Assembly: GCF_000155735.2 (NCBI RefSeq)
Contig: NC_020908.1
Coordinates: forward strand, 124,001 to 188,000
Length of the DNA stretch: 64,000 nucleotides
Reading direction: 5' to 3'
From: Octadecabacter arcticus 238
Lineage (GTDB): Bacteria > Pseudomonadota > Alphaproteobacteria > Rhodobacterales > Rhodobacteraceae
The translations under genes were made by a program, and so were the position numbers. Positions 1 to 9,284 of this stretch are shown here, piece after piece (position 1 is the stretch's first letter; every line of letters starts with the position of its first letter). The notes beneath the pieces were generated by a model. That model searched no databases. It was not told the origin of the DNA and saw only the letters and a program-made list of their open reading frames with translations.

Positions 1-603
1 CTGTTCGACATTGGAAACGTGCTTGTCGAATGGCAGCCAGAGCGGTTTTTCGATCGCGTGATTGGCGTAGATCGCAGCGCGGCCTTTTTCGCGGCGGTCC
101 CAATCCTGGAGATGAACGACCGCGTCGATGCAGGTGAGAATTTTCAAGATGCTGTGGCAGGAATGATTTTAGCCCATCCAAATTGGACGAATGAACTGGC
201 CCTGTGGCGTGACCGTTGGATCGAAATGGCATCGCCTGCGATTGATCATTCCGTGCGCCTCTTGCGCGCCCTGCGCTGCGCGGGGCATCCTGTCTTTGCG
301 CTGTCGAATTTCGGCAATGAAACGTTCCAAATCGCGCGGCTTGCCTACCCGTTCCTAGACGAGTTTGAGCGGAGATTTATTTCGGCAGAGTTAGGGATGA
401 GCAAGCCTGACACAGCAATCTATCAACGGGTTGAGGCGGAGTGCGGCATTGCGCAAAATGCACTGCTGTTCACCGATGATCGACCTGAAAACATAGCAGC
501 TGCGCGCGCACGCGGTTGGCAAACCCACCTTTTTGATGGCTCAGATGGCTGGGCCGCGCGACTGGTTCGTGAAGGATTACTAACACTGGAGGCTGCCCAA
601 TGA
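1..603 (+). CDS. HAD-superfamily hydrolase (5' end outside window)
   Basis: The reading frame is open from the first base of the window, so the first few codons are missing. It is a HAD-fold hydrolase of the YihX/haloacid dehalogenase-like type. Motif I is FDIGNVL at the very start, motif II is the Ser in ALSNFG, motif III is the Lys in GMSKPD, and motif IV is LLFTDDRPENI. Motif I has Gly where DxD phosphatases have the second Asp, which is usual in the YihX branch (FDLGNV). It is therefore probably a phosphatase of a small phosphorylated metabolite; the substrate is unknown. Its TGA overlaps the ATG of the next gene (ATGA), so the two are co-translated. Confidence 0.88.
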   Translation: MFDIGNVLVEWQPERFFDRVIGVDRSAAFFAAVPILEMNDRVDAGENFQDAVAGMILAHPNWTNELALWRDRWIEMASPAIDHSVRLLRALRCAGHPVFALSNFGNETFQIARLAYPFLDEFERRFISAELGMSKPDTAIYQRVEAECGIAQNALLFTDDRPENIAAARARGWQTHLFDGSDGWAARLVREGLLTLEAAQ

Positions 604-1511
604 CGCACATGATTCCATTTGAAGACGGGCAAATCGGCCTTGACTGGCTCGCCCTGACCGATGCGCTGGCGGACGGGCATTCACGAGCAAAAGCAAAAGT
701 TGAGGACGTGTTTATATACCGCGGCGGCGACACCTTGCTGAACAGGTCGGCGTGGATTGACGGCATGGGCCTCGCCATTAAGTGCGCAACGATTTTTCCG
801 GCTAACAAGGCCGTTGGGCGGCCTATGGTGAACGGTGCTGTGAACTTGTTTTCCGACGACGATGGCCAGCTTGAGGCGATATTGGATTTCCACCTCGTCA
901 CCAAATGGAAGACCGCTGGTGACAGCCTATTGGCGGCGCGGCGACTGGCGCGCCCTGACAGCAAACGCATTTTGATTGTGGGTGCGGGCACCGTTGGACG
1001 GTCGCTTTGGCAGGCCTGTTCGGCAGCGTTTCCAGAGGCGGAATTTTCGGTCTGGAACCGATCACCCGAGGGAGCGCAACAGTTCGCGAAAGATTGCGAC
1101 GGTGTGACCGTCGCGACGGATCTGGAACGGGCGGTTCGCGAAGCGGACATCGTGACATCCGCAACCATGACCACCGAACCATTGCTCAAAGGCGCGTGGT
1201 TCCAGCCGGGGCAACACATTGATTTGATTGGTGCATACCGCCCCGACATGCGCGAGGTCGACGACGAGGCATTGCTGCGCTCGCGCGTGTTTGTCGACAG
1301 TTACGCCACAACGATGAACCACATCGGAGAGCTGAGAATCCCACTTGAAGCTGGCGTGATTTCGCCTGATCAGATTGTGGCCGATTATTATGAACTGGAC
1401 ATGTTTCAACGTGGATCAGATGACGAAATTACACTGTTCAAAAATGGTGGTGGGGCACATCTGGACTTGATGACCAGCCGCTATATTCTGGATGTTTGGA
1501 AGGGTCGCTAA
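600..1511 (+). CDS. ornithine cyclodeaminase / mu-crystallin family protein
   Basis: The 303-residue product has the ornithine cyclodeaminase fold: an N-terminal substrate and dimer domain with K61 in a GLAIKCATIFP context, then a Rossmann domain with ILIVGAGTVGR (about 124-134) that binds NAD(P). Family members are ornithine cyclodeaminases, alanine dehydrogenases, or delta-1-pyrroline-2-carboxylate reductases, and the sequence alone does not separate these. The start overlaps the stop of the HAD gene, and an alpha/beta hydrolase gene, now broken, begins 2 bases after the stop, so the three genes form one operon. Confidence 0.88.
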   Translation: MTHMIPFEDGQIGLDWLALTDALADGHSRAKAKVEDVFIYRGGDTLLNRSAWIDGMGLAIKCATIFPANKAVGRPMVNGAVNLFSDDDGQLEAILDFHLVTKWKTAGDSLLAARRLARPDSKRILIVGAGTVGRSLWQACSAAFPEAEFSVWNRSPEGAQQFAKDCDGVTVATDLERAVREADIVTSATMTTEPLLKGAWFQPGQHIDLIGAYRPDMREVDDEALLRSRVFVDSYATTMNHIGELRIPLEAGVISPDQIVADYYELDMFQRGSDDEITLFKNGGGAHLDLMTSRYILDVWKGR

Positions 1512-1513
1512 AT

Positions 1514-2443
1514 ATGCTGGGTTGGGTGCTTCCACTGCTGGTTCTGGGCGGATTGGCGATGCTGCCATGGCTCGCAGAAAGCCGCCGACACGCGGTAGAT
1601 GTTTTTCGCGACAAAGCCCCCGGTCGGTTTGCTAAACTCAGCCAAGGTGTGACGCATTATCAATGGCTTGGCGGTGTGCGTGGGCCAGTTGTTGTCTGTA
1701 TTCACGGGCTGACGACACCCAGTCCGGTTTGGTATGCCATCGCTGGTGGGCTGGCGAAATTGGGCTGCCGCGTGCTGGTGTATGACCTGTATGGGCGCGG
1801 CTTTTCGGATGCGCCGCGCGGGGCGAAGGATGGCGAATTTTTTGTGACGCAGCTGGCCGATCTACTGGATCATCAAGGGCTGACCGAAGACGTCACGTTG
1901 ATGGGCTATTCCATGGGCGGATCAATCGCGACGCATTTTGCGGCAAGCCACCCGAACCGCGTCAGACGCTTTATTTTATTGGCGTCAGGTGGGATGTGGT
2001 TGCGGGAGGATAAGGTGACAGAGGCAAGCCGTAGGATGTCGTTGCTTGGCGACTGGTTGCATGCTGTTGTTGGGGCGCGCAGTGATCGACAGAGGTTGCG
2101 CCGTCAGTTGGGTCAAGTGTTTGATGTTTAAAGGATAATTGAACTGCAGCTGGCGGAATATCAAAGCCGCGGGTTCCTTCGGTCTGTGCTTTCCAGCCGC
2201 CGCCACATGCTAGCTGACTTTCAAGAGGACCAACACCGGACCATCGGCCGCGACGGCATTCCCGTGATCGGGATCTGGGCCGAACATAACGACGTTATCC
2301 CGTTGAAATCGCTTGGAACATTGACACAATGGAACCGAAGCGTGCGCCAAGAAGTGATCTCTGAGGCGGACCACCGCGTTGGTTATACCCACGCGGCGCA
2401 GGTCGTTAAAGTGCTGCGCGACGTGCTGCGTGAGGACGTATAA
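1514..2443 (+). pseudogene. alpha/beta hydrolase, broken by an in-frame TAA
   Basis: Translation from the ATG at 1514 gives a hydrophobic N-terminus, an oxyanion-hole segment (VCIHGLT, near residue 64) and a nucleophile elbow GYSMGGS with Ser133. The frame then meets TAA at 2129-2131. Reading on in the same frame continues the fold without any gap (LAEYQSRGFLRSVLSS), followed by the acid segment IWAEHNDVIP and the catalytic-His segment EADHRVGYTHA, ending at 2443. The truncated product would lack the acid and the His, so it should be inactive. An ATG at 1496 is in frame but lies inside the upstream gene. A sequencing error cannot be excluded. Confidence 0.85.
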
Positions 2444-2625
2444 ACGCCGCTGTGCGCACAGGTGACACATTGCGTACACAACCTGTATGTACACGTCTTG
2501 GTTTGGGCGATCTGTTCCGCGACGTTGTGAACGGTCGGGCGTGGATGATCTGAACAGCTATTTTTGAACCAAAGACCCCGAGACGCGGATTGCGGGACGG
2601 GGTCGGTCTGCGTAAACAAGGCAGG

Positions 2626-3696
2626 ATGGGAACGGTTCAAGAAGAATATCAAGCCCGCGTAGATGCGGGAACGTTGCAAAAAGATCCGGTGCAGCGGGCT
2701 GCGTTGACGTCGCTGGAACGTGTCCGAGCGGCTGTTTTGAATTTACCCGATGCCCCTAAGAACGGCTGGTTTCGCAAGGCAAGCCCAGTCGTTGGCCCGA
2801 AGGGGTTGTACATGTGGGGCGGCGTCGGGCGCGGCAAGTCCATGTTGATGGATTTACTGTATGAGACAGTAGAAGTGCCCAAGCAGCGCAGTCATTTTCA
2901 TGCGTTTATGCAGTGGGTTCACGGCGCGATCGCGGATGCACGCAAGGACGGGGTCGAGGATGCAATTGCGCCAGTCGCCGCGGATCTGGCGGGACGGGTG
3001 CGGTTTCTGGCATTCGATGAAATGCAAATCAGTGATATCACCGATGCGATGATCGTGGGGCGTCTGTTTGAGGCGCTTTTTGCCGCCGGAGTCGTGGTCG
3101 TAACCACGTCGAACCGCGTGCCCGATGATCTGTATAAGGACGGGCTGAACCGCCAGTTATTTTTACCATTCATCCGTCTGCTTAAGGACCGGATGGAGGT
3201 GCATGAACTGGCCAGTGAAGTCGATTATCGCCAGTCGGTTCTTGCAGGTTCGCCAAGCTATTTCACGCCCAATGACGTCGATGCGCGGACGGGGATCGAG
3301 GCTGTTTGGCAAGATCTGACCAAAGGCGAGGCCGCGCCGCTGACGTTGCGGGTGAACGGGCGCGATGTGGTCATTCCTGCGTTTGCCAATGGTGTCGCAC
3401 GGGCGAAGTTTCGCGATCTGTGTGGCGTATTTTTGGGGGCGGCAGATTATCTGGCCTTGGCCGAGGCCGCGCGGGTTTTGGTATTGGAGGATATCCCGCG
3501 CTTGGGGCGGTCGAATTTCAACGAGGCGAAGCGGTTCGTGATATTGATCGATACGTTATATGAGGCGCGCGTGCAGTTGATTGCGTCCGCCGCCGCCGCG
3601 CCTGAAATGTTATATATGGAGGGCGAAGGCGTGTTCGAGTTTGAACGCACTGCCAGCCGCCTGCGTGAAATGCAGGGCGCAGACTGGGCCAAATAA
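2626..3696 (+). CDS. zapE: cell division protein ZapE (AFG1-family ATPase)
   Basis: The 356-residue product is a P-loop ATPase of the AFG1/LACE1/ZapE family, with Walker A GGVGRGKS (about 65-72) and Walker B RFLAFDEMQISDITDAM, the latter a family hallmark. The C-terminal FERTASRLREM is also typical. In gammaproteobacteria ZapE interacts with FtsZ at the constricting ring; the mitochondrial homologue acts in protein quality control. A TTG 36 bases upstream is in frame, but the ATG at 2626 fits the family N-terminus better. The gene stands alone, with about 180 bases of non-coding sequence before it, and converges on the decayed block after it. Confidence 0.93.
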   Translation: MGTVQEEYQARVDAGTLQKDPVQRAALTSLERVRAAVLNLPDAPKNGWFRKASPVVGPKGLYMWGGVGRGKSMLMDLLYETVEVPKQRSHFHAFMQWVHGAIADARKDGVEDAIAPVAADLAGRVRFLAFDEMQISDITDAMIVGRLFEALFAAGVVVVTTSNRVPDDLYKDGLNRQLFLPFIRLLKDRMEVHELASEVDYRQSVLAGSPSYFTPNDVDARTGIEAVWQDLTKGEAAPLTLRVNGRDVVIPAFANGVARAKFRDLCGVFLGAADYLALAEAARVLVLEDIPRLGRSNFNEAKRFVILIDTLYEARVQLIASAAAAPEMLYMEGEGVFEFERTASRLREMQGADWAK

Positions 3697-3719
3697 CTGG
3701 GCCAAAGAGTAACAGCTGA

Positions 3720-4346
3720 TTAGGCATCCAGTTGCGGAATAACGAGGTGCTGGCCGACGCGAATACGATCAGGGCTGGACAGCAGACCTCTGTTGGCCGG
3801 ATAGCCTGCCGCCATTAGGTGCCTGATCGCGTTCGGCGCATCGTTTGACCACACGCCACCGCTGTACCGCGTCAGCGCGTTGGTAAAGTCGAGGCTGCCG
3901 TCAACCTGTGCAACTGCCCCAAGTGCGCGCAAGATATCGTCGCGAAAGCGGTTTTCAGGGTCCAGCGTCGCAACCGCAACATTGACCCCGTCCGGAATTG
4001 ACCCTGTGGCAAATTCAGTTGGCACGCGGGTATCAAGCAACAGCCCCGTGCCACCACTCACGCGGTTTTCGAGGAAATCCAGCAGTTCAAGTTCGCCCAG
4101 CGTCGTTATGCCATCCGCGATTTGCATTGGTTGAATGCAATCAAGTGGGCAGGCGCGCTATGTGCGGGCGAATTCACCCCGCAAGGTGGCGTTCATGTTC
4201 TGGTCGCGCGTGACGGTGAAGGTCTGCCAGTTCAGGGTATAGACACTCCCTCGTTTGAACGTCGTGATCCGCACGTCTTATGCCTGCGCCACGATTCCAA
4301 CGGCTAGGGCACAGGCAAGACTTGCCAGACATGCGATCATCTTCAT
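3720..4346 (-). pseudogene. rhodanese-like secreted protein, broken, with a LysM-like tail
   Basis: On the minus strand the ATG at 4346 starts a signal peptide (MKMIACLASLACALAVG, ending AQA) preceded by a GAGG box. The frame hits TAA at 4278-4280, continues as VRITTFKRGSVYTLNWQTF, hits TAG at 4158-4160, then continues as ACPLDCIQPMQIADG and a rhodanese-like body (GLLLDTRVPTEFATGSIPDG). All of this is one reading frame with two nonsense codons. After YPAN the expected rhodanese C-terminus is replaced by a tail (SSPDRIRVGQHLVIP) that looks like the end of a LysM domain. The expected catalytic Cys region reads RYSGGVWSND and has no Cys. Three independent lesions make this a pseudogene. Confidence 0.85.
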
Positions 4347-4626
4347 CTCAGGGTCCTCGTTACGTGGTTGGTCAACAATCTTCGTGGGGAGCGCTCTTAT
4401 ATCTTTCCGGTGACATGAGCGCACCCCAAGGAACGCCACCGGTTTGCCGTGTTGATCGTGTCGCTGCCTGTTGGTCAGGCTGTCGAAATCGGGCCGCACT
4501 TGCCGAGAGCAGGACGCCGAATGCAGAGGGACTGAATAGGCCGTGCCAGATGTGCAGGGCCTTTGGCGGGCGCGCACCAACGGACCCGAGTGCTGGTCGA
4601 TGGGGTGCGATATGTAAGGATTGCGG
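4347..4626. other. 280-bp non-coding stretch between two broken genes
   Basis: No frame on either strand resembles a protein I recognise. Apart from the GAGG box serving the gene at 4346, I see no hairpin with a T-run. It may hold the promoter of the downstream broken gene or decayed sequence left by earlier deletions. Confidence 0.4.
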
Positions 4627-5043
4627 TCATCGCGTGGCTGCCGTGGAGGACAGACCCAAGGTCGTCCAGACCTGGATGCCACCGCCGTAGTAGCCAATCT
4701 TTTCAGAGGAATATCTTGCTGCAAGCAAGTCAACGATCAAAACCGCAGCATCCTGTGTTGCCGGGCCGGAGTCGACCTGCGTTGACAGGAATTCAATCAT
4801 GTCCAATTCACCCAATGTCGGGATGTTTGGTGCAGCGGTCATTGGCGACAGACATGGGGCCACACAGGTCGGTGACAACTGGATAAGCGCGGAAATTGTC
4901 GTCTGCTCGAGGGTGCTGACGCGAGATATTGTGAACTCTTGCCCATTAACGCTGAACACGGCGTTTGCCGTCACCGGAAGCGTTTCCGCCGCGCAAACGG
5001 TGGAAAAAGCCATCAATATGCACGCGAGAGCGGTGCGTTTCAT
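4627..5043 (-). pseudogene. rhodanese-like secreted protein with internal deletion
   Basis: The 138-residue frame starts with a clear signal peptide (MKRTALACILMAFSTVCA, then AET). It continues with the same layout as the neighbouring broken gene: a VFSVNGQEFTISR strand segment, two Cys in TCVAPCLSPM, and PTLGELDMIEFL. At AAVLIVD it jumps straight to LLAARYSSEKIGYYGGGIQVW. Compared with its neighbour this removes roughly 60-70 residues, including the region where the rhodanese active-site Cys should be. The frame is open, so a short protein could still be made, but it cannot be an active sulfurtransferase. The two genes look like tandem paralogues, both lost. Confidence 0.75.
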
Positions 5044-5191
5044 CCCTCGTCCCCCAACGATTGAGCGCTAAATATTGTGGCTTGGTCGGCGGTACATGGC
5101 ACAATTGAAATTGCGAACAAGATATAGAGGTATCGCGAATCGCTCGTCAAAGGAAAATGTGCGCCGCGTTTTAGTTTTTCGGAGGGTGAGT

Positions 5192-5756
5192 CTATTGGCT
5201 CGTCGAATGCGCGACAAAGTGTGCACCCGTGTGGTCAGAGAATGGCAGGCGACCCAGCATCGCAACGCCGCACAATCAAGGTTGGCGGTACCTTCGGCAA
5301 AGACCGGAAAACGGGTGTAGCGGTTGATCATGCTGTCGGTGTGCCAGACGTTGTTGACGCATAGGTCCTGCGCGTTGGTGCCGGAGTTAAAGCCGAAGCC
5401 GGGATCACCGCAATCGTTGGCCTGTCCGCCCGCGTTCCACGCTTGGCCCTTGTCGCTGTCGTGCATGCCGCCCGTTGGAAACACCATGCCACGCGGATCA
5501 AAGCTGAGATTCCAACGTGTCGTCGGGGTCAACTGGCGCATGTCCCACGTCCCCAGCGCAATGTCGTCCTTGAAACCAACGATGAAGAACGCGGAAATGT
5601 CGTCGTGGGTCAGCAGCGGATCGGGCACCGACATGGTGCCTTCCATGCGGTAGCCGTTGTTACCTTGCCAGCAGAGTTACCTTGCCAGCAGAATTCAAAG
5701 TCGGCGGATTGGGCGGGCAGGGCGAGCGTGACGAGGACAGCGGCAGCGCGGATCAT
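5192..5756 (-). pseudogene. secreted protein, frameshifted by a 17-bp tandem duplication
   Basis: The ATG at 5756 overlaps the folC stop (ATGA) and starts a signal peptide (MIRAAAVLVTLALPAQSA) followed by DFEFCWQGN. A perfect 17-bp tandem duplication then shifts the frame. Removing one copy restores FCWQGNNGYRMEGTMSVPD and a body ending RFPVFAEGTANLDCA. A second frame change near 5262-5275 is likely: the adjacent frame gives a natural-looking end (MLGRLPFSDHTGAHFVA) stopping at 5192. As it stands the open frame runs out to 5068 as arginine-rich nonsense. I do not recognise the family beyond a small periplasmic or secreted protein. Confidence 0.75.
5659..5692. repeat. 17-bp perfect tandem duplication
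   Basis: The 17-mer gttaccttgccagcaga occurs at 5659-5675 and again, directly abutting, at 5676-5692. It lies in codons about 27-37 of the secreted-protein gene. Because 17 is not a multiple of three, it moves the reading frame by two. The copies are identical, so the event looks recent. Confidence 0.95.
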
Positions 5757-7021
5757 CCATTTTCCCGCATAACGTGGCCCGCCAAATACAGCGATCCGCA
5801 GATCAGGATACGCGCGTTCGGGGCGGATGCGACAATGCCGTCGAGGGCGGCGTAAATATCTGGTGCGGTGGTGGCCGCAATGCCCGCCGATGTCGCGGAA
5901 TCCGCAGTGGTTTGGGCGGGTAGTGTATTGGCCTCACCGGGGATCGTGATCGCCGTCAGGGTTTGCGCGTGTGCGGCCAGTGCGTCCATGAACCCGCGCA
6001 CGTCTTTGGTATTCAGCATGCCGCAAACCAAATGCGTCGGTCGGTTGGGCAGCGTGTCCAACGTGGCGGCGATGGCTTTGCCTGCGGCGGGATTGTGACC
6101 GCCATCGAGCCAGAGTTTGGCAGGGGCGTAGCGATCCACCAGCGGGCCAGTGGTCAGGCGCTGCATGCGGGCGGGCCACGTGGCGTTGGTCAGGGCCGCT
6201 TCGCAGGCGGTTTCATCGGCGCCCAAATGACGAAGGGTCGCCAAAACCGCGCCCGCGTTCTGGATTTGGTGTGGCCCCGGAAGCGCGGGCAATGGCAGGT
6301 CAAGAAGTCCGGTTTCGTCTTGATAGACCAAGCGATCGCGTTCGCGACTGACGTGGAAATGCTGATCATAGGCGATCAGCGGCGCACCGATGCGGGCTGC
6401 GGTGCGTTCAATCACATCCATCGCGTCGTCGTGCTGCGGGCCGACAAAACACGGCACGCCGCGTTTGATGATGCCTGCCTTTTCGCCCGCAATTGCGGCC
6501 AGAGTGTCACCAAGGAACTGTTGGTGGTCAAGATCGACAGGGGTGATGATGCTCACCGCTGGTTCCATGACATTTGTCGCATCCAGCCGCCCGCCAAGCC
6601 CGACTTCTAGCAGTGTGTAGTCAGCGGGGGTTTCGGCAAAAACCAGCAGCGCCGCGCAGGTGGTGATTTCAAAATAGGTTATGTTTTCGCCGTTGTTGGC
6701 GGCGTAACAGCGATCAAGCGCTTCGGTCAGCGCGTCTTCGGAAATAAGATCACCCGCCAGCCGGATACGTTCATGAAACCGCGCAAGGTGGGGGGATGTG
6801 TAGGCGTGAACGTGGTTTCCCTGCGCTTCAAGTCCGGCGCGGATCATCGCCTGTGTCGATCCTTTGCCGTTGGTCCCTGCGATGTGGATAACCGGTGGAA
6901 GCCGGCGTTCAGGGTTGCCGAGCGCGTTCAGCAACCGCCACATGCGATCCAGCGTCAGGTCGATGATTTTCGGGTGCAGCGCCATCATGCGCGCAAGGAT
7001 TGCGTCGGAGTTTTGGGTCAT
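5753..7021 (-). CDS. folC: bifunctional folylpolyglutamate synthase / dihydrofolate synthase
   Basis: The 422-residue product is a Mur-ligase-fold enzyme with the folate-ligase P-loop IAGTNGKGS (48-56), a DYTLLEVGLGGRLDATN segment and WLDGGHNPAAGK. It adds glutamate to dihydropteroate and to reduced folates in the cytoplasm. The start overlaps the stop of the small membrane-protein gene upstream, which in turn overlaps accD, giving an accD-membrane protein-folC operon. The accD-folC pairing is common in proteobacteria. The stop overlaps the start of the broken secreted-protein gene. Confidence 0.95.
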   Translation of the reverse strand: MTQNSDAILARMMALHPKIIDLTLDRMWRLLNALGNPERRLPPVIHIAGTNGKGSTQAMIRAGLEAQGNHVHAYTSPHLARFHERIRLAGDLISEDALTEALDRCYAANNGENITYFEITTCAALLVFAETPADYTLLEVGLGGRLDATNVMEPAVSIITPVDLDHQQFLGDTLAAIAGEKAGIIKRGVPCFVGPQHDDAMDVIERTAARIGAPLIAYDQHFHVSRERDRLVYQDETGLLDLPLPALPGPHQIQNAGAVLATLRHLGADETACEAALTNATWPARMQRLTTGPLVDRYAPAKLWLDGGHNPAAGKAIAATLDTLPNRPTHLVCGMLNTKDVRGFMDALAAHAQTLTAITIPGEANTLPAQTTADSATSAGIAATTAPDIYAALDGIVASAPNARILICGSLYLAGHVMRENG

Positions 7022-7410
7022 GAGGTGCGCCTTATGCGGAGTGAGACGAGAAGCATGACGCCAAATGTGACGTCATAGCCCGCGCAAAATGCGGGCCACC
7101 ACAGCGGGCCGGGGTGCGCGGTTGTGAACAGGGCCGCGTCAAGGACACCATGTGCGATCAATGCAATCGCGAGGCCCGCGATGCCGATCCGGCTTGAAAA
7201 CACGGCCGCAGCAGCGAAGGCGACAAAGAGTGTCATGTGCAACACGATTTGCCCGTCATTTTGGCTGGCAACCGCGAACAATGGCCAGAACCCCGCAACC
7301 GCAATCACCACCAGCGCCACGATGCCGGACCGCACCATACCAGCCCGCGACAGAAGCAAGACTGTCGCGGCGGCCAATGCAGCCCCGATGAGGGCGGGCA
7401 GCAGGATCAT
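7018..7410 (-). CDS. small multi-pass membrane protein, unknown function
   Basis: The 130 residues are almost all hydrophobic, with about four membrane spans: 1-22, 28-48, 54-84 (likely two segments) and 100-122. [10 protein letters not shown] segment lies between spans, with few charges outside RSR and RIRR. I do not recognise a characterised family. The gene is wedged between accD and folC with 4-base overlaps on both sides, so it is co-translated with them, but neither neighbour suggests a membrane role. Confidence 0.75.
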   Translation of the reverse strand: MILLPALIGAALAAATVLLLSRAGMVRSGIVALVVIAVAGFWPLFAVASQNDGQIVLHMTLFVAFAAAAVFSSRIGIAGLAIALIAHGVLDAALFTTAHPGPLWWPAFCAGYDVTFGVMLLVSLRIRRTS

Positions 7411-8333
7411 TCGGGTTTGGTTTCCGCGACCTCAATCTGATCGGTGATCTTGTCAGGCGCTGGCAGTTCGCCCGCCACGGCCGGATCAAGACCCAAAAGC
7501 ATACGGGTAATGGTGATCAGTTCTTCGCGCATTTTGCCGCGCGGCGTCACACGGTCCAGCATCCCGTGATCGAGCAGATATTCCGACCGTTGGAAGCCTT
7601 CGGGCAGCTTTTCGCGGATCGTTTGTTCGATGACCCGCGGGCCAGCAAAACAAATCAACGCGGCGGGTTCGGCGATATGCACATCGCCAAGCATCGCATA
7701 GCTGGCCGTAACGCCGCCCGTCGTCGGGTGGGTCAACACGACGATATAAGGCAGGTTTGCTTCTTTGAGCATTTCCACGGCAACTGTCGTGCGCGGCATC
7801 TGCATCAAGCTAAGAATGCCCTCTTGCATGCGCGCGCCACCGGCGGCGGAAAACAGGATCAGCGGGCGTTTTGTTTCTACTGCACGCTGGGCTGCTGCGA
7901 TGATCGCGTTGCCGACATACATGCCCATGGACCCACCCATAAAACTGAAATCCTGCGCGGCTGCGACGATTGGCGTGCGGCCAATTTCGCCCATCACCAC
8001 AAGCATGGCTTCTTTTTCGCCCGTATTGCGCTGGGCGGCTTTCATGCGGTCGGGATATTTCTTTTGATCGCGGAAATGCAGCGGATCGGCGGTTGGCGTC
8101 GGAACCTCGACTTCGGTGAAAATCCCGCCGTCAAACAACGCGCCAAAGCGGTCGCGCGGTGTTATTGCCATGTGGTGATCGCACGACGTGCAGACGTTGA
8201 GGTTGTCAGACAATTCTCGGTGAAATAACATTGTGCCGCATTCGTCACATTTGGACCACAGGTTCTCTGGCACTTCGCGGCGCGAGAAGATGGAATTGAT
8301 GCGCGGGCGGACGTAGTTAGAAATCCAGTTCAT
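7407..8333 (-). CDS. accD: acetyl-CoA carboxylase carboxyltransferase subunit beta
   Basis: The 308-residue product has the N-terminal zinc ribbon of AccD (C29, C32, C48, C51) and the crotonase-like carboxyltransferase body with SFMGGSMG and [11 protein letters not shown]. With AccA it transfers the carboxyl group from biotin to acetyl-CoA to make malonyl-CoA, the committed step of fatty acid synthesis. An in-frame start 54 bases upstream exists, but the ATG at 8333 gives the standard N-terminus ([10 protein letters not shown]). It is the first gene of the accD-folC unit. Confidence 0.96.
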   Translation of the reverse strand: MNWISNYVRPRINSIFSRREVPENLWSKCDECGTMLFHRELSDNLNVCTSCDHHMAITPRDRFGALFDGGIFTEVEVPTPTADPLHFRDQKKYPDRMKAAQRNTGEKEAMLVVMGEIGRTPIVAAAQDFSFMGGSMGMYVGNAIIAAAQRAVETKRPLILFSAAGGARMQEGILSLMQMPRTTVAVEMLKEANLPYIVVLTHPTTGGVTASYAMLGDVHIAEPAALICFAGPRVIEQTIREKLPEGFQRSEYLLDHGMLDRVTPRGKMREELITITRMLLGLDPAVAGELPAPDKITDQIEVAETKPE

Positions 8334-8387
8334 GGGACCCTCAAATGATGTTGGGTTTGAAATAAGGGCACGCGACGTAAAATGCAA

Positions 8388-9284
8388 TCAGCGGCTTAGG
8401 GCAAGGCGTGCAGTTAGCCAGACTGTGAACAGCATCAATGCCTCATATGGAATAAAAGGCTCCCAAGCGAGACCATAGGTGGGCCACACGAATAACGCCG
8501 CGCCGTAGAGCCAATCATCGGCGGCAAGGATCACCAGCGCCCCGATGTTGTTGACGAAATGCACGGCAAGCGCGGGGCCAAGGGTGCCAGAGCGCGCAGT
8601 AAGATCGGCGCAAACAAGGCCAAGACAGGTGGCCCATGCAACGTGTGCCCACGCGGAATAGGCGGGGGCCGTTGGGTCGAAGTGGACCAGACCAAACAGG
8701 AAAGACGGAGCGCCAATCCAGATGATCGGGTGTTTGCAAAGCGCGGCAAGGTGGCCTTGCAGATAGCCGCGAAACACCAGTTCTTCTGCGCTGATTTGAA
8801 CCAACAGCAGGGGCAGTATCGCGGGGAGTAGTGTGAGCCATGTGATCACCGAGAACTGCTGCACAGCGTCTGGCGCGAAGGCAGATGGCAGCACCAGAAA
8901 CGCAAAGAGCGGCGATAAATAGAGACTAACATGCCAGAATTGCCGCCAAGCGGGGCGTATTGCTCCGATAAGGTCACGCAGGCCGATGCGGTGCAGACGG
9001 CGCACCATAAACATCAAAATTGCGGTGTATATTGCGAAGGCCGCCAAGTTCCAGCGCACGGCGGCGGCGGTTGATCCGTCGATGAAATCGTCGATAAGCG
9101 CTGGATTAGAGACTATGTGCGGACTTTGCGTCCATGTGGAAAAGAGCGCGACGAATATGAACTGGAAACCGTACCACAGCACAGCGATCACGATGACCAT
9201 TGAGACCCAGCTTGCCGATGTCTTAAGCGGCGCCGCGCGCGCAATCATGGGCGTGTAGGCGTCACGCAAGCGTGTGGCCTGCAT
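8388..9284 (-). CDS. CPBP-family intramembrane glutamic protease
   Basis: The 298-residue polytopic protein has all three CPBP (Abi/Rce1) motifs: EELVFRG (E167, E168, R172), a HF segment with H202, and HFVNN (H243, N247). These are the catalytic and metal- or water-binding residues of the Rce1-type membrane protease family. About eight membrane spans are visible. The substrate is unknown. The chosen start overlaps the end of the ACT-domain gene by 23 bases; a second ATG 36 bases downstream (9248) would avoid the overlap and cannot be excluded. Confidence 0.85.
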   Translation of the reverse strand: MQATRLRDAYTPMIARAAPLKTSASWVSMVIVIAVLWYGFQFIFVALFSTWTQSPHIVSNPALIDDFIDGSTAAAVRWNLAAFAIYTAILMFMVRRLHRIGLRDLIGAIRPAWRQFWHVSLYLSPLFAFLVLPSAFAPDAVQQFSVITWLTLLPAILPLLLVQISAEELVFRGYLQGHLAALCKHPIIWIGAPSFLFGLVHFDPTAPAYSAWAHVAWATCLGLVCADLTARSGTLGPALAVHFVNNIGALVILAADDWLYGAALFVWPTYGLAWEPFIPYEALMLFTVWLTARLALSR

